From Dentipellis sp. KUC8613 (Eukaryota; Basidiomycota; Agaricomycetes; Russulales; Hericiaceae), in assembly GCA_002286715.1 (NCBI GenBank), contig NSJX01000008.1, positions 87,630-151,629 of the forward strand: a stretch of DNA of 64,000 nt. The letters are read 5' to 3'. Both the position numbers and the translations under genes were made by a program. The first letter of the stretch is position 1. The number at the start of each line of letters is the position of its first letter. The notes below the pieces were generated by a model. That model ran no database searches and was not told the DNA's origin. It saw nothing but the letters and a program-made list of their open reading frames with translations. This document shows positions 22,799-34,843 of the stretch, piece by piece.

Positions 22799-24948
22799 AT
22801 GTTGCTGTCAAACTCCCAAGAGTACCGCTCAACAACGGCATATGGAAATGTAGACCCCGACATGTGGCATGCTCTCCAATGCTCCTTTAATCGACCTTCA
22901 GAGATTCAACCTACGCTGTTCTTGAACCATCTCTTGCAGTACGATGCTGCCGATCTCAAGTGGAGAGCCTGCAAGTACCGCTGCCCCGAGCGCTTCAAAG
23001 ACGCGTACCTGTCAAGCACGACGGCCCCAGACCGTTTCGCCGCTCTCGCTCGGATAATTGACGACGCACACATCAGAGCACGGAGATTCGTGCGCGCTGC
23101 CCTAAAGAAACGCGCCCAGGGCGAGAAGAAAGACGCAGTCGAGAGCCGGATGAGCTGGACGGATATCGTCAATAGCGACGACATCTGCGTCATCGACATG
23201 TCTTGTGCCGAATTCATGAAGGGATCGTCGAGGCCTACCGTCCAAGCTGAGCAGGCCGCCCTTGAGAACAAGCGCAAGAGCGACCAAGCTGAGTCGGAAC
23301 AAAGCAAACATCTTCGCCAGAGCACCACCGATGATCATGCCACCGACTCCGAAGTGGCTGGTAACAAGACCGAGGAGAAGAACGACACAGCCGATGAGGC
23401 TGGCCCTGGCTCTGGCTCTGGCTCTGATTCTGACTCTGACTCTGACCATGAAGACACGGCTGTTTCCCAAGAGACCACGTTTGGAAGGGCTATGTCTCTC
23501 TTGTTGCGTGGCGTCCGGCGTCGCTTGTACTACACCCAGGCAAGGCGGCGATACATCGTAACGCTCATGGTCTCAGGCTCGGAAATCCGGCTTGGGTGCT
23601 TCGACCGCTCCGCTATCACCGTCACCGAGCCGATCGACATATTCAAGCATCCGAAGATGTTCGTCGTGGCCGTCGTCGCGCTCTTTGCAGGCGACCGGAG
23701 GCACTTTGGCTACGAGCCCCACATCAGCCTGCCGACCGAGCTCGCGCCGCACGGACTGCTGCACATGCCGGCCTCTCGATCCCTCGACGAAGAAGGGAAT
23801 CCGCTAGCTGAAGACGCTGTTTTCCTGATATCCGACGAGGCGATCTCCCTCGAACATATGATTATCGGCCGCGCCACGGTTGTCCTCCCCGTCGAACGCT
23901 GCAACCCAGACATACCCACAACAATCACCACCCCATCGCCCCTCGTCGCCAAGATCGGCTGGCCCTTGGCCCGCCGGGAGGACGAAGCCCGGATCATATG
24001 TGATGTGCGCAAGAAAGTCGGCGCGCGCTGGGCGCCGCATATCCCGCGTGTGGACTGCTCTTTGGAAATCAGCAGTTCGGAAGAGCTTGGGCTTCTTCCT
24101 CATTATATGTGGAAAGAACAGTGGTATCGGGTGAAGCGCCCTGCGTTGCGCTTTCTGGTCGTCGAGCGCCTTGAGCATATGACTGATGTGCGATCGCTGG
24201 AGGAGTTTGAGTCAGTTTTCCTAGACATTGTGCGCTGTGCGTCGCTATGCTTTCAACATGCTGTGAATCGTACTCATGACTTATACGAATGCTCGCAGTT
24301 CACCGCGTGGCATACCTCAAAGCGCACATTATCCAGGGCGATCTTAACACCTCGAACCTCATGCTCAAGCGCAATACGGACGGGAAGGCTATCGGCGTGC
24401 TTAACGACTGGGATATGGCGCAGCGCATCGATGAGCAACTCAAGGAAGCCAAGTCTGAATTCGGGGGCGGCACGACTGCGTTCATGGCGCTGGACTTGCT
24501 GCGGCAGACCACGCGGTGCCAGATGTACCGGCACGATCTGGAGTCGTTTATCTGGATTCTGATCTGGTGTGTGTTCCATTTCGAATTTGAATCGAAGGAA
24601 GCGGTCCCCGAGGTAGATGCGGGAGAGCACATTGAACCGATCATGAACTGGGACGCGGATGGCAACAACATGATGTGGTACGAGAAAGTGCATCTGCTCG
24701 AGAAAGGGCCAGATGTCGCGTCGTGGAAGGTGCAGGATGCATTCAAGCCGCTGCATGAAAAGTGGGTTGTGCCGCTGTTCAAGATGTTGAAGACGGCGCA
24801 TGAGGTGCAGAGTAAACGCCCGACGAGGCTCTGGTATGGTCGGGTTCAGTTCACGGATAATCTGAGGGAGGACACGCTTGGGGGTTATATGACGTACAAG
24901 AAGTTCATGGAGGCTATCGGGGAAGACCCGAGTCTTCCGGATATTTGA
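22799..24948 (+). CDS. FunK1-type fungal protein kinase, copy 3 (catalytic Asp kept)
   Basis: This is a paralog of the gene at 17331. I place the start at the ATG at 22799; the same frame is open from 22634, so a longer form is possible. The intron is 24237-24298, at the same site as in copy 2. Shared blocks are RIIDDAHIRARRFVR, SWTDIVNSDDICVID, PLVAKIGWPL (likely ATP Lys), QGDLNTSNLML (catalytic Asp and Asn present), VLNDWDMA and YRHDLESFIWIL. An insertion near 23400-23450 codes for a Gly/Ser then Asp/Ser repeat. Length is about 690 residues. It looks active by its key residues. Confidence 0.84.
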
Positions 24949-25230
24949 CTTTATCATGATGATATGTACAAGTACCATGTAGCCTTTATCACGACGGTAA
25001 ATCCACCGAGCGCAAACTCTTCACGCACGAAATATTTGCTCGAGGACATAGACAGTGATTCTGCAGTCCACTTCACATACTGGATTCGCATGATACGATA
25101 GCAAGGGGTTTTATGGGTCGATCACATCAGGAAAAATACGAAGACGGCCACAAGAGATTTGCATCCAAGACAGTAACAGGCAGCAGTACGGCACGCGACG
25201 AGAATGACATGGAATCAATTCCATAGCAAA

Positions 25231-26059
25231 TTACTCAAAGGTAAGGATATCTGCATCCCTATGATACGCAGAGGCCGGCAGTTTAGTAGCCGGGAGCTTG
25301 AATAATACGTCCCGCTGGCCCGGACGCGAACCCCGACACGACGCCCCGTGCGGGAGCAAGGTACGTCTCCATTGCAGGCGTAATGCTTCCTGGCATCGTG
25401 CCCCATGCGTGCCAGATCGGACGCATTTCCATCCCCGAGCAGGGAAGCCATGGCGCTGTGAGATCTGGCACAATCGACAGCTCAAAATTGGGGGGCGTGA
25501 CAACAACATCGCCAGTCTCGCTATGGGCAAAATCGATGACCCAGATGTTGTACGCCGTGTCACCAGTGGGCCGGAGGCGCGGGGACAAAGGGCTATTGGG
25601 GATGGGGTGGAATTTGACTGTTTTCTGTCCGGGGAAAGGCTTCGTCTGGAAGGTGCGGTGAGTGAATATGTCAGAATAGAGGTGGCTCAGACAGTACGAA
25701 CCCCAGCAATGTATGACGGCCCATCCGAGCGCGCTTTGGCCTGGGCTCGTCTCTCTGCCATGAGGTCCACGTTATACTGTTCGTCCAAAGAAGCCTCATG
25801 CGACACTTTGCGAACAAACCCATAGAACTCGTCGCTCTTGCCGTTCTTATTGAAACCCCCATTGGCCAACAGTCTGAGCTCGTAGTCATCGCGAGTCATG
25901 ACTTATGGATAACTTGAAAACTCCTGGTTGAACCGCAAGCAGAACTCGCGGAATGTCTCGTGCGTGCGCAAGTTGGTGGAGGCAGACGAGTTGGCGGGCG
26001 AGAGTGTGTTTTTTCAGATTCAAGGGGTCATCGCTCTTCTCGGAAGGCACCGCGGCCAT
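25231..26059 (-). pseudogene. Unknown fungal protein, three-copy local family, copy 3 (broken)
   Basis: On the minus strand this is a third relative of the genes at 13057 and 14810 (RDDYELRLLANGGFNKNG, KPFPGQ, VVTPPNFELS, PWLPCSGM, SRPGQRDVLFKL). It keeps the shared intron near 25630-25685 with a GTTCGT donor. Defects: the probable start at 26059 runs into a frame break at an A-run near 26010; a stop replaces the His of the YPHIT motif near 25907; and a one-base frameshift near 25350 separates ETYLAP from HGASC. The frame then reaches a stop at 25231. With three hits it is very likely non-functional, although the middle could give a short protein from the ATG at 25899. Confidence 0.75.
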
Positions 26060-26565
26060 TATCTTCGATTTGTGCAGAGACGTAGCGACTGCATATGACT
26101 CCGAGCGATTAGATTTCTTTACGTTCGTCAGACCGCAAAATAGCGTTAGAAAATGAGGAATACATACCCACCTATCGTGCAACTGGAAGCTAACTATTTT
26201 TTGGCCTATGATTTAGAAGTTCAGGTTGGGGAAAGAGAAACAGAAGAGGTTGGAGTCGGCCCTGGGCCATCCTGGCATTTTGTGACTACTAAAAGCACAA
26301 TGCGACGGACTTGTCGGGCCCGCCTGGGTCTGAGGGCTGTCGCTGTCGCTGCGTTGGATATTTTGACGACAAAGCGTACCGAGTTCAACAATAATCGTCG
26401 TTTCAACAACAGTCGCAATGGAACAAGAGACAAAGACAATTGAAGTTGAATATGAACGCCTCGAACCACCGCCACTCGACAATTCCCACGGATGTTTGCG
26501 ATGATCTTGAACGCGTCGACGCGTCGCAGCTCTCGAAGTGAGAATGCACAACCACGCCGTTCTCC
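26060..26565. other. Intergenic, no gene seen
   Basis: This lies between the divergent broken copy 3 and the Zn2Cys6 gene. Only shadow frames are present. Confidence 0.4.
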
Positions 26566-29500
26566 ATGTCCTCTCCTCCTATTCCCGCTCTTGCCCTTGC
26601 CTGGGACCCGCAAATCCGCCGCGCCACCACGCCTGAGCTCCCGTCGGCCTATGATCATATCATCCCCCGCGACCATATCTATATCATCTCAGACCCCGCC
26701 GCGAAAGGGAAAGCAGTCGTCGCCAAACGGTGCGAAAGGTGCGCAGAGCGCAAAAAACCGTGCTCGCGCGAGGTGCCCCGCTGTGCGTGGTGCACACGGC
26801 AGGGGATCTCATGTGTGTATGATAAGGAGGGCTGGGATCTTCTGGGCGCGAGGAGGAAAAATGTGCACTGGGCCGATGATGATGATGATGAGAGAAAGAG
26901 ACCGATGGATGAATCGGAGGGTGGTCCACAAAGGAAGAAGTGCAAGACAGATAACTCGTCCGCGCAATTATCCGAGCCAGTAGGCGAGCGACGGGCTGCT
27001 CGCGCTCGTGCTCGCCGCGAACCTGGTGTCCAGCCTGATGGTATCGGAGATGCGCCGAAGGAATCTGCTTATGGTACTTCATCAGCGAAGCGCAAGGGAA
27101 AGGACAAGACATCGACATCAACGCAACCTGACGATCCTCCCAGAGTAACGAAGAAACGCAAGCGCGCGGACAAGGCAGATGAACAATCCATGGATGCGCG
27201 TTTGGTCTCTCCGAAACCCAAGAAGATGTGTCTAGATCCCTCTTCTTCCGATGCACAGTCTGAAGGACCCAATCCCCAACCCGAACGTCCAATATCCAAA
27301 GCAAGAAGGGCGTCACAGGGTATCTGATCATTCGTATTCTATGTTCGTGAAGCTCACACCGGGAATAGCGTCGTCATCGTGGCGTGTCGCACATCCTCCG
27401 CCACCGAGCACATCACCTCCACGTCCCAAACTTGACGTGTATCCGCGTGTCTGGACAAGTGTATGTATCAATCCTAGCGCATATATGCGGCTGACAGTCT
27501 AATATCGTGATCATAACCTCAGTCGCACGCGGAGTTGATGTCGTGTGTCCCTGCACTCTCGAAATCCACCAACGGAATTGTGTACGAAGGACGTGACGTT
27601 CCTGTCGTGCTGATCCAAGGCATAGAAGACCAATATGATGGACTGGGAAAGTGGGCAGGTGACGCCTGGGATGGTAGAGTAGTATCGTTTTCGATGTGAG
27701 CCGATTTTTACTCCTTGTGTTCTGGGACGTGATTGCCTTTTGCATAGTTGTAAACGGGTCATTGATGAAGGGCCCTTGAAATGAATTTTGCATTATTTTG
27801 CAGATGATCCGTCGCTATTTTCTACTCTCGTCCTTTGTCACGCATGCCAACTGATATTTTCTTCGTGCCCAGTGTCCGTGAAGTCACGATCAGAGGCGTG
27901 ATTCCAGTATCTACGTCGCCGTCGCCATCAGTCGAAATGTCACTCGTGCCGTCGGTTCCAACACCTACACCGCCTTTGATTCCAACAATTACATCGCCGT
28001 TGGTTCCAATACCTGAAGCGCCGTCTCCCGCGTCACCTATACCTGCACCAGCTGCACTTGCACCCGAACCTGCACCTACACCCGCACCTGCACCTACATC
28101 CGCACCTGCACCTACATCCGCACCTGCACCCACACCCGCTCCTGTACCCGCACCGACCCCCGCACCTGCACCCGTACCTGCACCTATGCCTCGTTCATCC
28201 CAAAAGTCAGCAACATCAGCACCATTCACATTGGCTCCTGCGACCTTCTCTCACACATCAGAGTCGGACTCTTCAATACCGGCCTCGATCTCGTCGTCAG
28301 CACCATGTAATTCTCCCTCTTACAATATTCTTTCTGGACTGCATTTTCGCCGCCGTACACCGCCAGACCAATATTCTAAGCCCACGTCTGCGGCGGAAGA
28401 TACGATCTCTACACCCGAGAACATTGCGCATGACGTGGGCGCGGATGTCTTCCGGCCTCTTCAGTTCAATTATGAGCTCGATGAAATTCCTGCTCTCCCT
28501 AAGCTATCAATATCTAACTCTGACGTTGATATAATCCCGTCGCCTTCTGTTTCTTCGCCCGCTCTTGTAAATGAGCTCGCTAGTTCTGTGTCGTCGTTCT
28601 TGCACAGTGATAGGTCAGGCGTTCCGCCTTGGCGGGTTCCGGGTTCTGCTCCTCGGCGTCCCAATTTGTCATCTGCTCTCTCTTCATCATCCATTGCGCC
28701 TCTTCCGCCAGCAAACTCTCGACCTGCATTACCTCCTTTTCCCCAAAGGCACTCAGAACCTTCTCGGTGTCATCCGCTATCACATACTCCTTCGCCAGTA
28801 GCAGAACGCGTTCCGCATGCGGATCATATACCCGGACTGCATCTCAACTACGCATATACCAGCCCCCCGCCTACCCTTGCTCTCCCACCTCCCAACTCAC
28901 CACCTCGGCCTCGCCCATCCAACCTAACCGCTACTCATGTTGACCCGGGTAACCAAAGTGCATGGGTTAGTCAGTTCAGCGAGGAACTCGTGGGGGCGGA
29001 ACTTAGCATGTTGGCGGCGTGCCCCCTCCTGCCCGCCGGCACCAGCCCAAATCGGAGGCAAATCCAGGCTCCGGGGATAGGGCACGATGCGAGCCTTGAC
29101 GAGGAGTACCGGAATCCGGGAATTGGATACCTCAAGTGGGCTGCATCCGGGGTCCGGGGTTCCGGCATGTGCCGGAGTGCTTCCGCCATGCATTCCAATC
29201 GTCCCAGTCAAGGCGGTCCTTCCTCCAGCTCTGGTCAAAGTACCACAGCCAACCCAACCCTCCAAGAGCATCTCCCCTTCTACGATTCAGAGTTATATTC
29301 ACCCGAACGTCTAGGGAGGTCTCGCGCTCCGCTGCCGCCGACGGCTTCGTCTTCAGCAAGACCGCCTCATCCCGAGAGCTTGCTTCGGAATGAAGTGCGT
29401 GGGCAAGATATGTGGGCGGATGTGCGTTCTTCGTTTGGATTTGGGGATGCCGATGCCGATGCCGATATCGAAACGGATGGAGATGCAGAGTACGAACTCG

Positions 29501-30401
29501 AGGATGGGGAGTTGGTGCCGGACGCTGAAACACGGAAGGGAAGGGCTTTGCCATCATCTTCACGAGGCTCCCCGAGCCAGGAAGACAGAATTGGGCATTC
29601 AAATCAGACTGAGGGCGGGGCTTCTACGGATGTGCCAAGCCGCGCTAGCATACCGGATGGACACTCCCTCGGCGCGCATACTGCAGGAGAAGAGGTTATA
29701 CAGGCGAGCGAGCCGCCCTCAGAGACCACCGTCGCCGTTGTCCAAATAGGGCCCGCCGAGATGCCGTCGACGGCTCCTCCCAGCGCCGATGTCGCCACTA
29801 ACGAACGCGCACCTACACCGAGTCTGACCCCTCCCGTGACCCTCCCGTTATCCAATCCCGAATCCACTCTCGATACCAACGTCAGCCCTCCACCTACGCC
29901 GCCCGAAATTGCCGGCCTCCTCGAGACCTTGAAACTCTACCCGGCGCAACTCGTTGTCGGGAGCTCGTCGCCGCTCGTACCTTGGACTCTCCCAGGAGAC
30001 GTCGGGTATTTCTGGGCGGGGCTGTTCAGGCTTGAAAGTGTCAAGGTAGGCATATTTACTATCCTCCGTGGTTTTTCGGAGATGATACTGACACTATCCC
30101 TGGATCTCGGTATCTGCAGGAATACACCGAAATGACACCTGTAGCGCAGAATCCGAACTCGAAGTCCAAAGCGCAGCCCCGGGTACTGGTGAGAAAGACA
30201 TGGCGGCTCGTGATGCGCTGGGTGCCAGGAGGCGAGGAGGTGTTAGTGGACGACGAGGATGAGGGATACGAGCGGTGGATCAGAGCGGTGGAAAGGCCGT
30301 GGTGGGAGACGGGGGCTCCTTCACCTGAGTTGGACGGCAAGCCTGACACCATGTCGACTGCGCAACATGTTGGGTCGACCGTGCGGACGATCAGCCAGCC
30401 A

Positions 30402-30434
<33 letters not shown>

Positions 30435-31712
30435 AACCCGATGACAGGTGCGGCGTACCCAACCGACAGTTTCGACCATGCATCTCATTCCGATGGCGCT
30501 GCTTCCGAAGAGCACGAGTCTGCCGTCCCTTATCCAGCGCCCCTCGACCCGTTCTCCAGCACGTTCCTCCCACTCCCCATACTTGCGCCCTTCACAGCCC
30601 TCGCATCCATCAGCTCCGGGCCCGGTGTCTTTCCACCTGCATTCTTCTGCTCGCACTGCGGCAGGCTGAATCCGCAGCGGTACTTGCGGCATCGCCGCTG
30701 CACGTGTCGCGGGCCCCGGGATGATTCCATGCGCGTGGATGGAGGCGACGACGAGAATGAAGCGTCGAAAGACGGGTGGGCGTTGAGCGCGGGGGCGGTC
30801 CGGGACGCGTGTCGTACAGCCACGTGCTCGGGGCCGGACGATTCGTGGAATGCAGAAGCGGGTGTGCAGCGCAGATCGGTTGGTCAGGACGCCGTGGGCG
30901 GGCGGCGCGTCTACCAGTACGCATTCGAGATGGAAGACGCCGGAAATGCCGACGGTGGCGTGGTGTCGCACCTGTTCACGGCGAATATGGGCACGGCGCA
31001 GGCGGTTCCGAACGCGCTGTTCATGGATATTCAGAAGAAGGTGTGGCTGGAGCGTGAGTTGGGGAGTGTGGTGTTCGAGAAGGAGTTTAGTAGGGTGGCG
31101 CTTGAGGGCGAGGGATGTGGAGTCCCTGAGTGTATACGGACGACAGCTGATTTGCTCATGCAGTCGGTTGAGGAGTGTTCTGTCGGGGAGTCGGATGTGC
31201 ATGGTACGATGCGAGAGTGGAGTTTGGAGCGTATGCATGTGCGGGCGTGGGTTGCTGAGGGCAAGGTAAGCCGGGCTCGATGTTTTTTGTGCGAGCATAG
31301 GCTGAAGATGGATGGCAATCTTAGACCCCTGGATGCTTCTCAGCTAAAGCCGCACCAATTGTGCTGCTTTGTCTCGGTGCCGACATAATCGTGTCTTTCA
31401 CCGGGAAGAAACCTCCTGTTTTGCAGGCTTCGACAGTCGTCAAGAAGGGAAAGAAGGGCGCAAAGAATGAGGGATTGAAAGTAACGTTGTTGCATGGGGA
31501 CTTGTTGGTGATGCAAGGGGGTGACTTCGAGGTGAGTTCTGTGGTGTGGGTTTGGGTTAGAGTTACCCTGATCTTACTCTTATGGCACTATAGTATACCA
31601 TGACAAGGACGGGAATGTGCATTGGTGAGCCATATGAAATCATACTTCGTGGCACTCACTCACTTCACTGTCGTCAGCTGTTTTCGCAGAACTTGTTGTA
31701 CGGAATGTGTAA
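26566..31712 (+). CDS. Large Zn(2)-Cys(6), Pro-rich protein with AlkB-like C-terminal region
   Basis: The first exon from the ATG at 26566 has a fungal binuclear zinc cluster, RCERCAERKKPC..RCAWC..C, spaced 2-6-6-2-6, followed by basic nuclear-type tracts. Splices at 27320-27368, 27461-27522, 27696-27872, 30046-30119, 31266-31324, 31532-31593 and 31625-31677 keep the phase. A 720-residue disordered segment has Pro-Ala repeats (28.04-28.2 kb) and Ser/Pro. The end has a CxxC..C cluster (CSHCGRLN) and blocks recalling the AlkB-like 2OG-Fe(II) oxygenases of agaricomycetes (FTANMGTAQAVPNAL, PGCFSAKAAPIV, LLHGDLLVMQGGDFEYTMTRTG), but I do not see an unambiguous HxD iron ligand. It may be a transcription factor with a degenerate oxygenase domain. 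The single-gene model through the 27.7-27.9 kb intron is the least certain part. Confidence 0.6.
28042..28195 (+). repeat. Hexanucleotide-type Pro-Ala/Thr/Ser coding repeat
   Basis: Units of the kind CCTGCA, CCTACA and TCCGCA are repeated imperfectly about 25 times and encode alternating Pro with Ala, Thr or Ser. This tract is prone to length change. Confidence 0.8.
30402..30437 (+). repeat. GACGAG microsatellite coding Asp-Glu
   Basis: About six GACGAG units in frame give an alternating acidic tract in the large Zn2Cys6 protein. Confidence 0.85.
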
Positions 31713-32321
31713 ATGTATAGACGTCATTGTAATTTTTTTTCAAGTTCACAACGCACCGAGCGGAATGTCTATTTCTACAACCATCCGCCGGCTAACATCC
31801 TTAGGTATGTGAACTTCGCTGATAACCTAACCTGAAGTACATTTCCGCAACTATAGCTATATGGGACTCAAAAAAAAAAACTTAACCTGAAGACTTGAAC
31901 TTGTGCCGCGAGGGCCTTCTGTTGGAAGCGGCTTCCCGAGAAGATTTAACATATCTGTAGCCCTCCCAAGGCGGGAAAGATAACTCCTGGGCTTGATTAG
32001 ACTAGTGCCTTCCGCTGCATCCTCAGACGCTAGGCAAGAGCTGGCTGCCTAGCCGCACCCAACCAACGTATATTTTCTCAGAAAGTCCGTACACGATGAC
32101 ATTTTTGTGTCGCTCTCTCACTCGAGTCTTTATTTCGGATGAAGCGTGTCGCAGATGTGATATAGATTGCGTTGACCTCCCATAAGTAGCCTCAAAAAAT
32201 TACATTGCCAATACTATTCATACATTCGAACACAAGAGGTGTGAAAAACACCACTGCAAAAAAACGCGGAGCTCCTTCGACATCCTAATACTTCTTAACG
32301 TCTCGAATCAAACCAAACCTC
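31713..32321. other. Intergenic between AlkB-like and FunK1 left copy
   Basis: It holds an A-run near 31870. The string CTCGAGTCTTTATTTCGG at 32121 reads, on the minus strand, as a possible AATAAA poly(A) signal for the kinase. The same 18 bp at 47801 lies in the same, not the opposite, orientation. No gene seen. Confidence 0.45.
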
Positions 32322-34843
32322 TCATTGCCGACGCCTGCTCCCCAATGAGACGCCATGCCTCGAAGAGCCCGATGCACCCGAAGTTGAGCAACTCGCTGTA
32401 GACAGCATAGCACCTGTTGCCTGGGATCTCGACCTTTTCTGCGGTGCGTTCGATTCAACCTCCGGGTGACGTTTGCTGCTCGAGACTGGAACGTTGTTTC
32501 CGAGTCCCTCGAACTGATCAAGAGTCTTATCGTCCTCAGGCCACACACGTCCCTCGCGCAGAGAGAGCCAGGCACGGTTGAAATGCGCGTGTTCCATGTC
32601 TTCCAAACAGTATTAGCCGGAGGGTTTCTGAGGCAGTGGTTTGGGAATTGGTTCGTCGACCTCGAAGTCGTCAACAATAATGTTTGCTGCCGTAACATCA
32701 TCCTCGTTTTTCATTGATTTTGGATAGTACTTTTTCATGTATTCCTCTTTGTCCAGTGACTGGTAGAAAGGCTGAAATGTTTCGTAAAGATCTTTGATGA
32801 ATTCGGGGAGGGGATGTCGAGGCTGGTCGAAGACAATATCCGGTGTCCCTTCGAGGAGAGCAAGCCATTTCCCATGTCCACCCACATAGAAACCACCTTC
32901 TATTGATGTTGAACTGGTGTATGTTATCCTAAGGTGGTTAGCGAGAGATTGATTAATCCCTGCACGCGCTCCATCAATCACCACCTGACCGTCTTTGCGG
33001 CGGGCCTTCGCAGACCGGTCGTGCATATGAAACCGAAGACCCATGATAGTCGCGACGTGAACGAATGACTCCAGGTCATCGAAAAGCTGATTGGGCTTCA
33101 ATGGGAAACGAAGCAAAGCGGCTGACATGTAATCCCAAGTGCCCTATACGGTTCGGTCAGCGATGGATACTAATTGCGATAGGTGAATTGAGACGGAAGG
33201 ACACATACATAGCGCCCGTACGGATTTGCGTCGTTTGACATCTCGCTCTTGTATTGGCACATGGTCCAATCATTGAGGAAGCCATGGCCCGTTCGTACAT
33301 CTATGAGAATGTTGCTCGCACTGATATTTCGGTGCAGAATTCCTGCTTTTTCCCATGCATCGCGGTGGGCTAGAGAAATGTCGATTCAATATGACGTCAA
33401 ATGGCAGCTGAATAGTAGACATACCTGTGAAAGCGTGGAAAAGGGCAACGAGGAGTTCGTTCTGACTCATATATGTCTCGAGAATACGCCCTACTTCTTT
33501 CTGAACTAAGCGATGGTGGATAAGCTCCAGTGGTTTGTCTTCAGGCCTGCCTTTTCGAAAGCTTTGCGATCTAGTATGCTGAGGTATGGGTCCGCCTACA
33601 TCTCCACCGGCAAGAACCGTTGCAACGAACCCGACTCCCTTTGCATTGAGATCAACGTAGATGTCAGTCTCACTTCGGACATCCTCAGTGTTAGGACGCC
33701 AGCTATCCTTCATGAAGACCAGAGCATCACGATCGACGTCCAGAGCAACATAGCCTTTCGTAGCACGGCCTATCGGCCTTTGTTTGAAGTGAAGAGCTTT
33801 CCCGGTCAGATAGATCCTCCTTCTGTCAGTCGTTTCTGGTTTCTCGCAACCGGGTGCGTCCTCACAGAATATCTGTGCAACAATAAGCCAGACAGATAAA
33901 GTGCGAAGTGTGCGAATAAGACTTACTCGGTAGATCGGATAGAAACGCCGATTGTCAAGAATCGTCCTAAGATAGTGCTGCAGCCATCCGTCCCTGTCTT
34001 CCAATCGTCCTTCCTCTTGACTCAGCTTCTTGTACAAGGATCTGAGTCTGTTGACATCTCCATTGTCGGCCAGCTCCGCTGTTGGATCACAACCCCACCT
34101 TTCTTTCTGGTCAGCCAGCGCAAGGCAGTAGAAGAAGCGAAAGAACGATGTGGGGTCTTGTACATAGTTCACGGGATGCGAGACGGTCACACCGGCCCGA
34201 TCCCATCTCATAAAGCGAATATGCGCCTGGTGAACGAAGGCCATGAGCACAAACTCCCGGTGTTGACGATTCTGGATCTCTGTAGCATAGCTGAGCATCC
34301 GCGAGAGTGTCGTGTACTCTTTGGCTGGCTGAAGATTGCTTCAATTAGAAGAAATTCGACGCAACAGGCTGGAGCCATCTCGTACTTTCATCTCGACGAC
34401 AGAGACCATCCAAGCCCAGGCCGCGCGTGCTCTATAGTTCCCTCTGCGGAGGTTCGTATCCAGATCCGCTTGTGCTGCCCCGAGATACATAAACGCAGCT
34501 TGTGCAGCCGGCGTCTTGCGGTATAGCGAGAGGGAGGGCTTCAAACGATCCTCCGTGCCGTTCTCGCCCACATCGCCAGTAAACATGAGCACATATTCGT
34601 TCAGTCCAACTTCACATAGCATCTGATTCACTGCCTTACACTTCCGAGAAGACGTGAGAACCCACGGGCCTAGATACGAAAATGAAGCAGACTCACGATA
34701 GGTTTGTAGTAGGTCATTGAATCATATAAATCCCTGGTCACGGACTCGAAGTTTCCGTAATGATGCCAATGCTCGATGGTAGGCAACTCAGGGAAGAACT
34801 CGTCGAAGAAGGCGTCCACTGTGACGGTAGCGTACGGATTCAT
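32322..34843 (-). pseudogene. FunK1 fungal-type kinase, left duplicate, C-terminally truncated
   Basis: Exons on the minus strand are 34843-34697, 34634-34386, 34328-33927, 33872-33425, 33369-33209 and 33143 onward. Compared with the right duplicate, a CAA codon in the C-terminal part has become TAA at 32613-32615. The frame continues past it to 32322 with the same sequence as the right copy, so about 94 residues are lost. The kinase core (VFMKDSW, HRNISASNILID, LNDWT) precedes the stop and is whole, so a shortened protein might still be made. Like copy 1, the catalytic Asp is replaced by Asn. The second intron (57 nt, GTACGAG donor) contains an in-frame TGA, so the model depends on its removal. 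Confidence 0.75.

Noticed and set aside
27822..28229. Minus-strand frame with Gly-Ala repeats
   Set aside because: It is the antisense reading of the Pro-Ala coding repeat; the repeat keeps several frames free of stops.
30321..31298. 325-codon minus-strand frame
   Set aside because: Antisense to the large Zn2Cys6/AlkB-like exon; no motif, His/Arg-rich as expected of a shadow.
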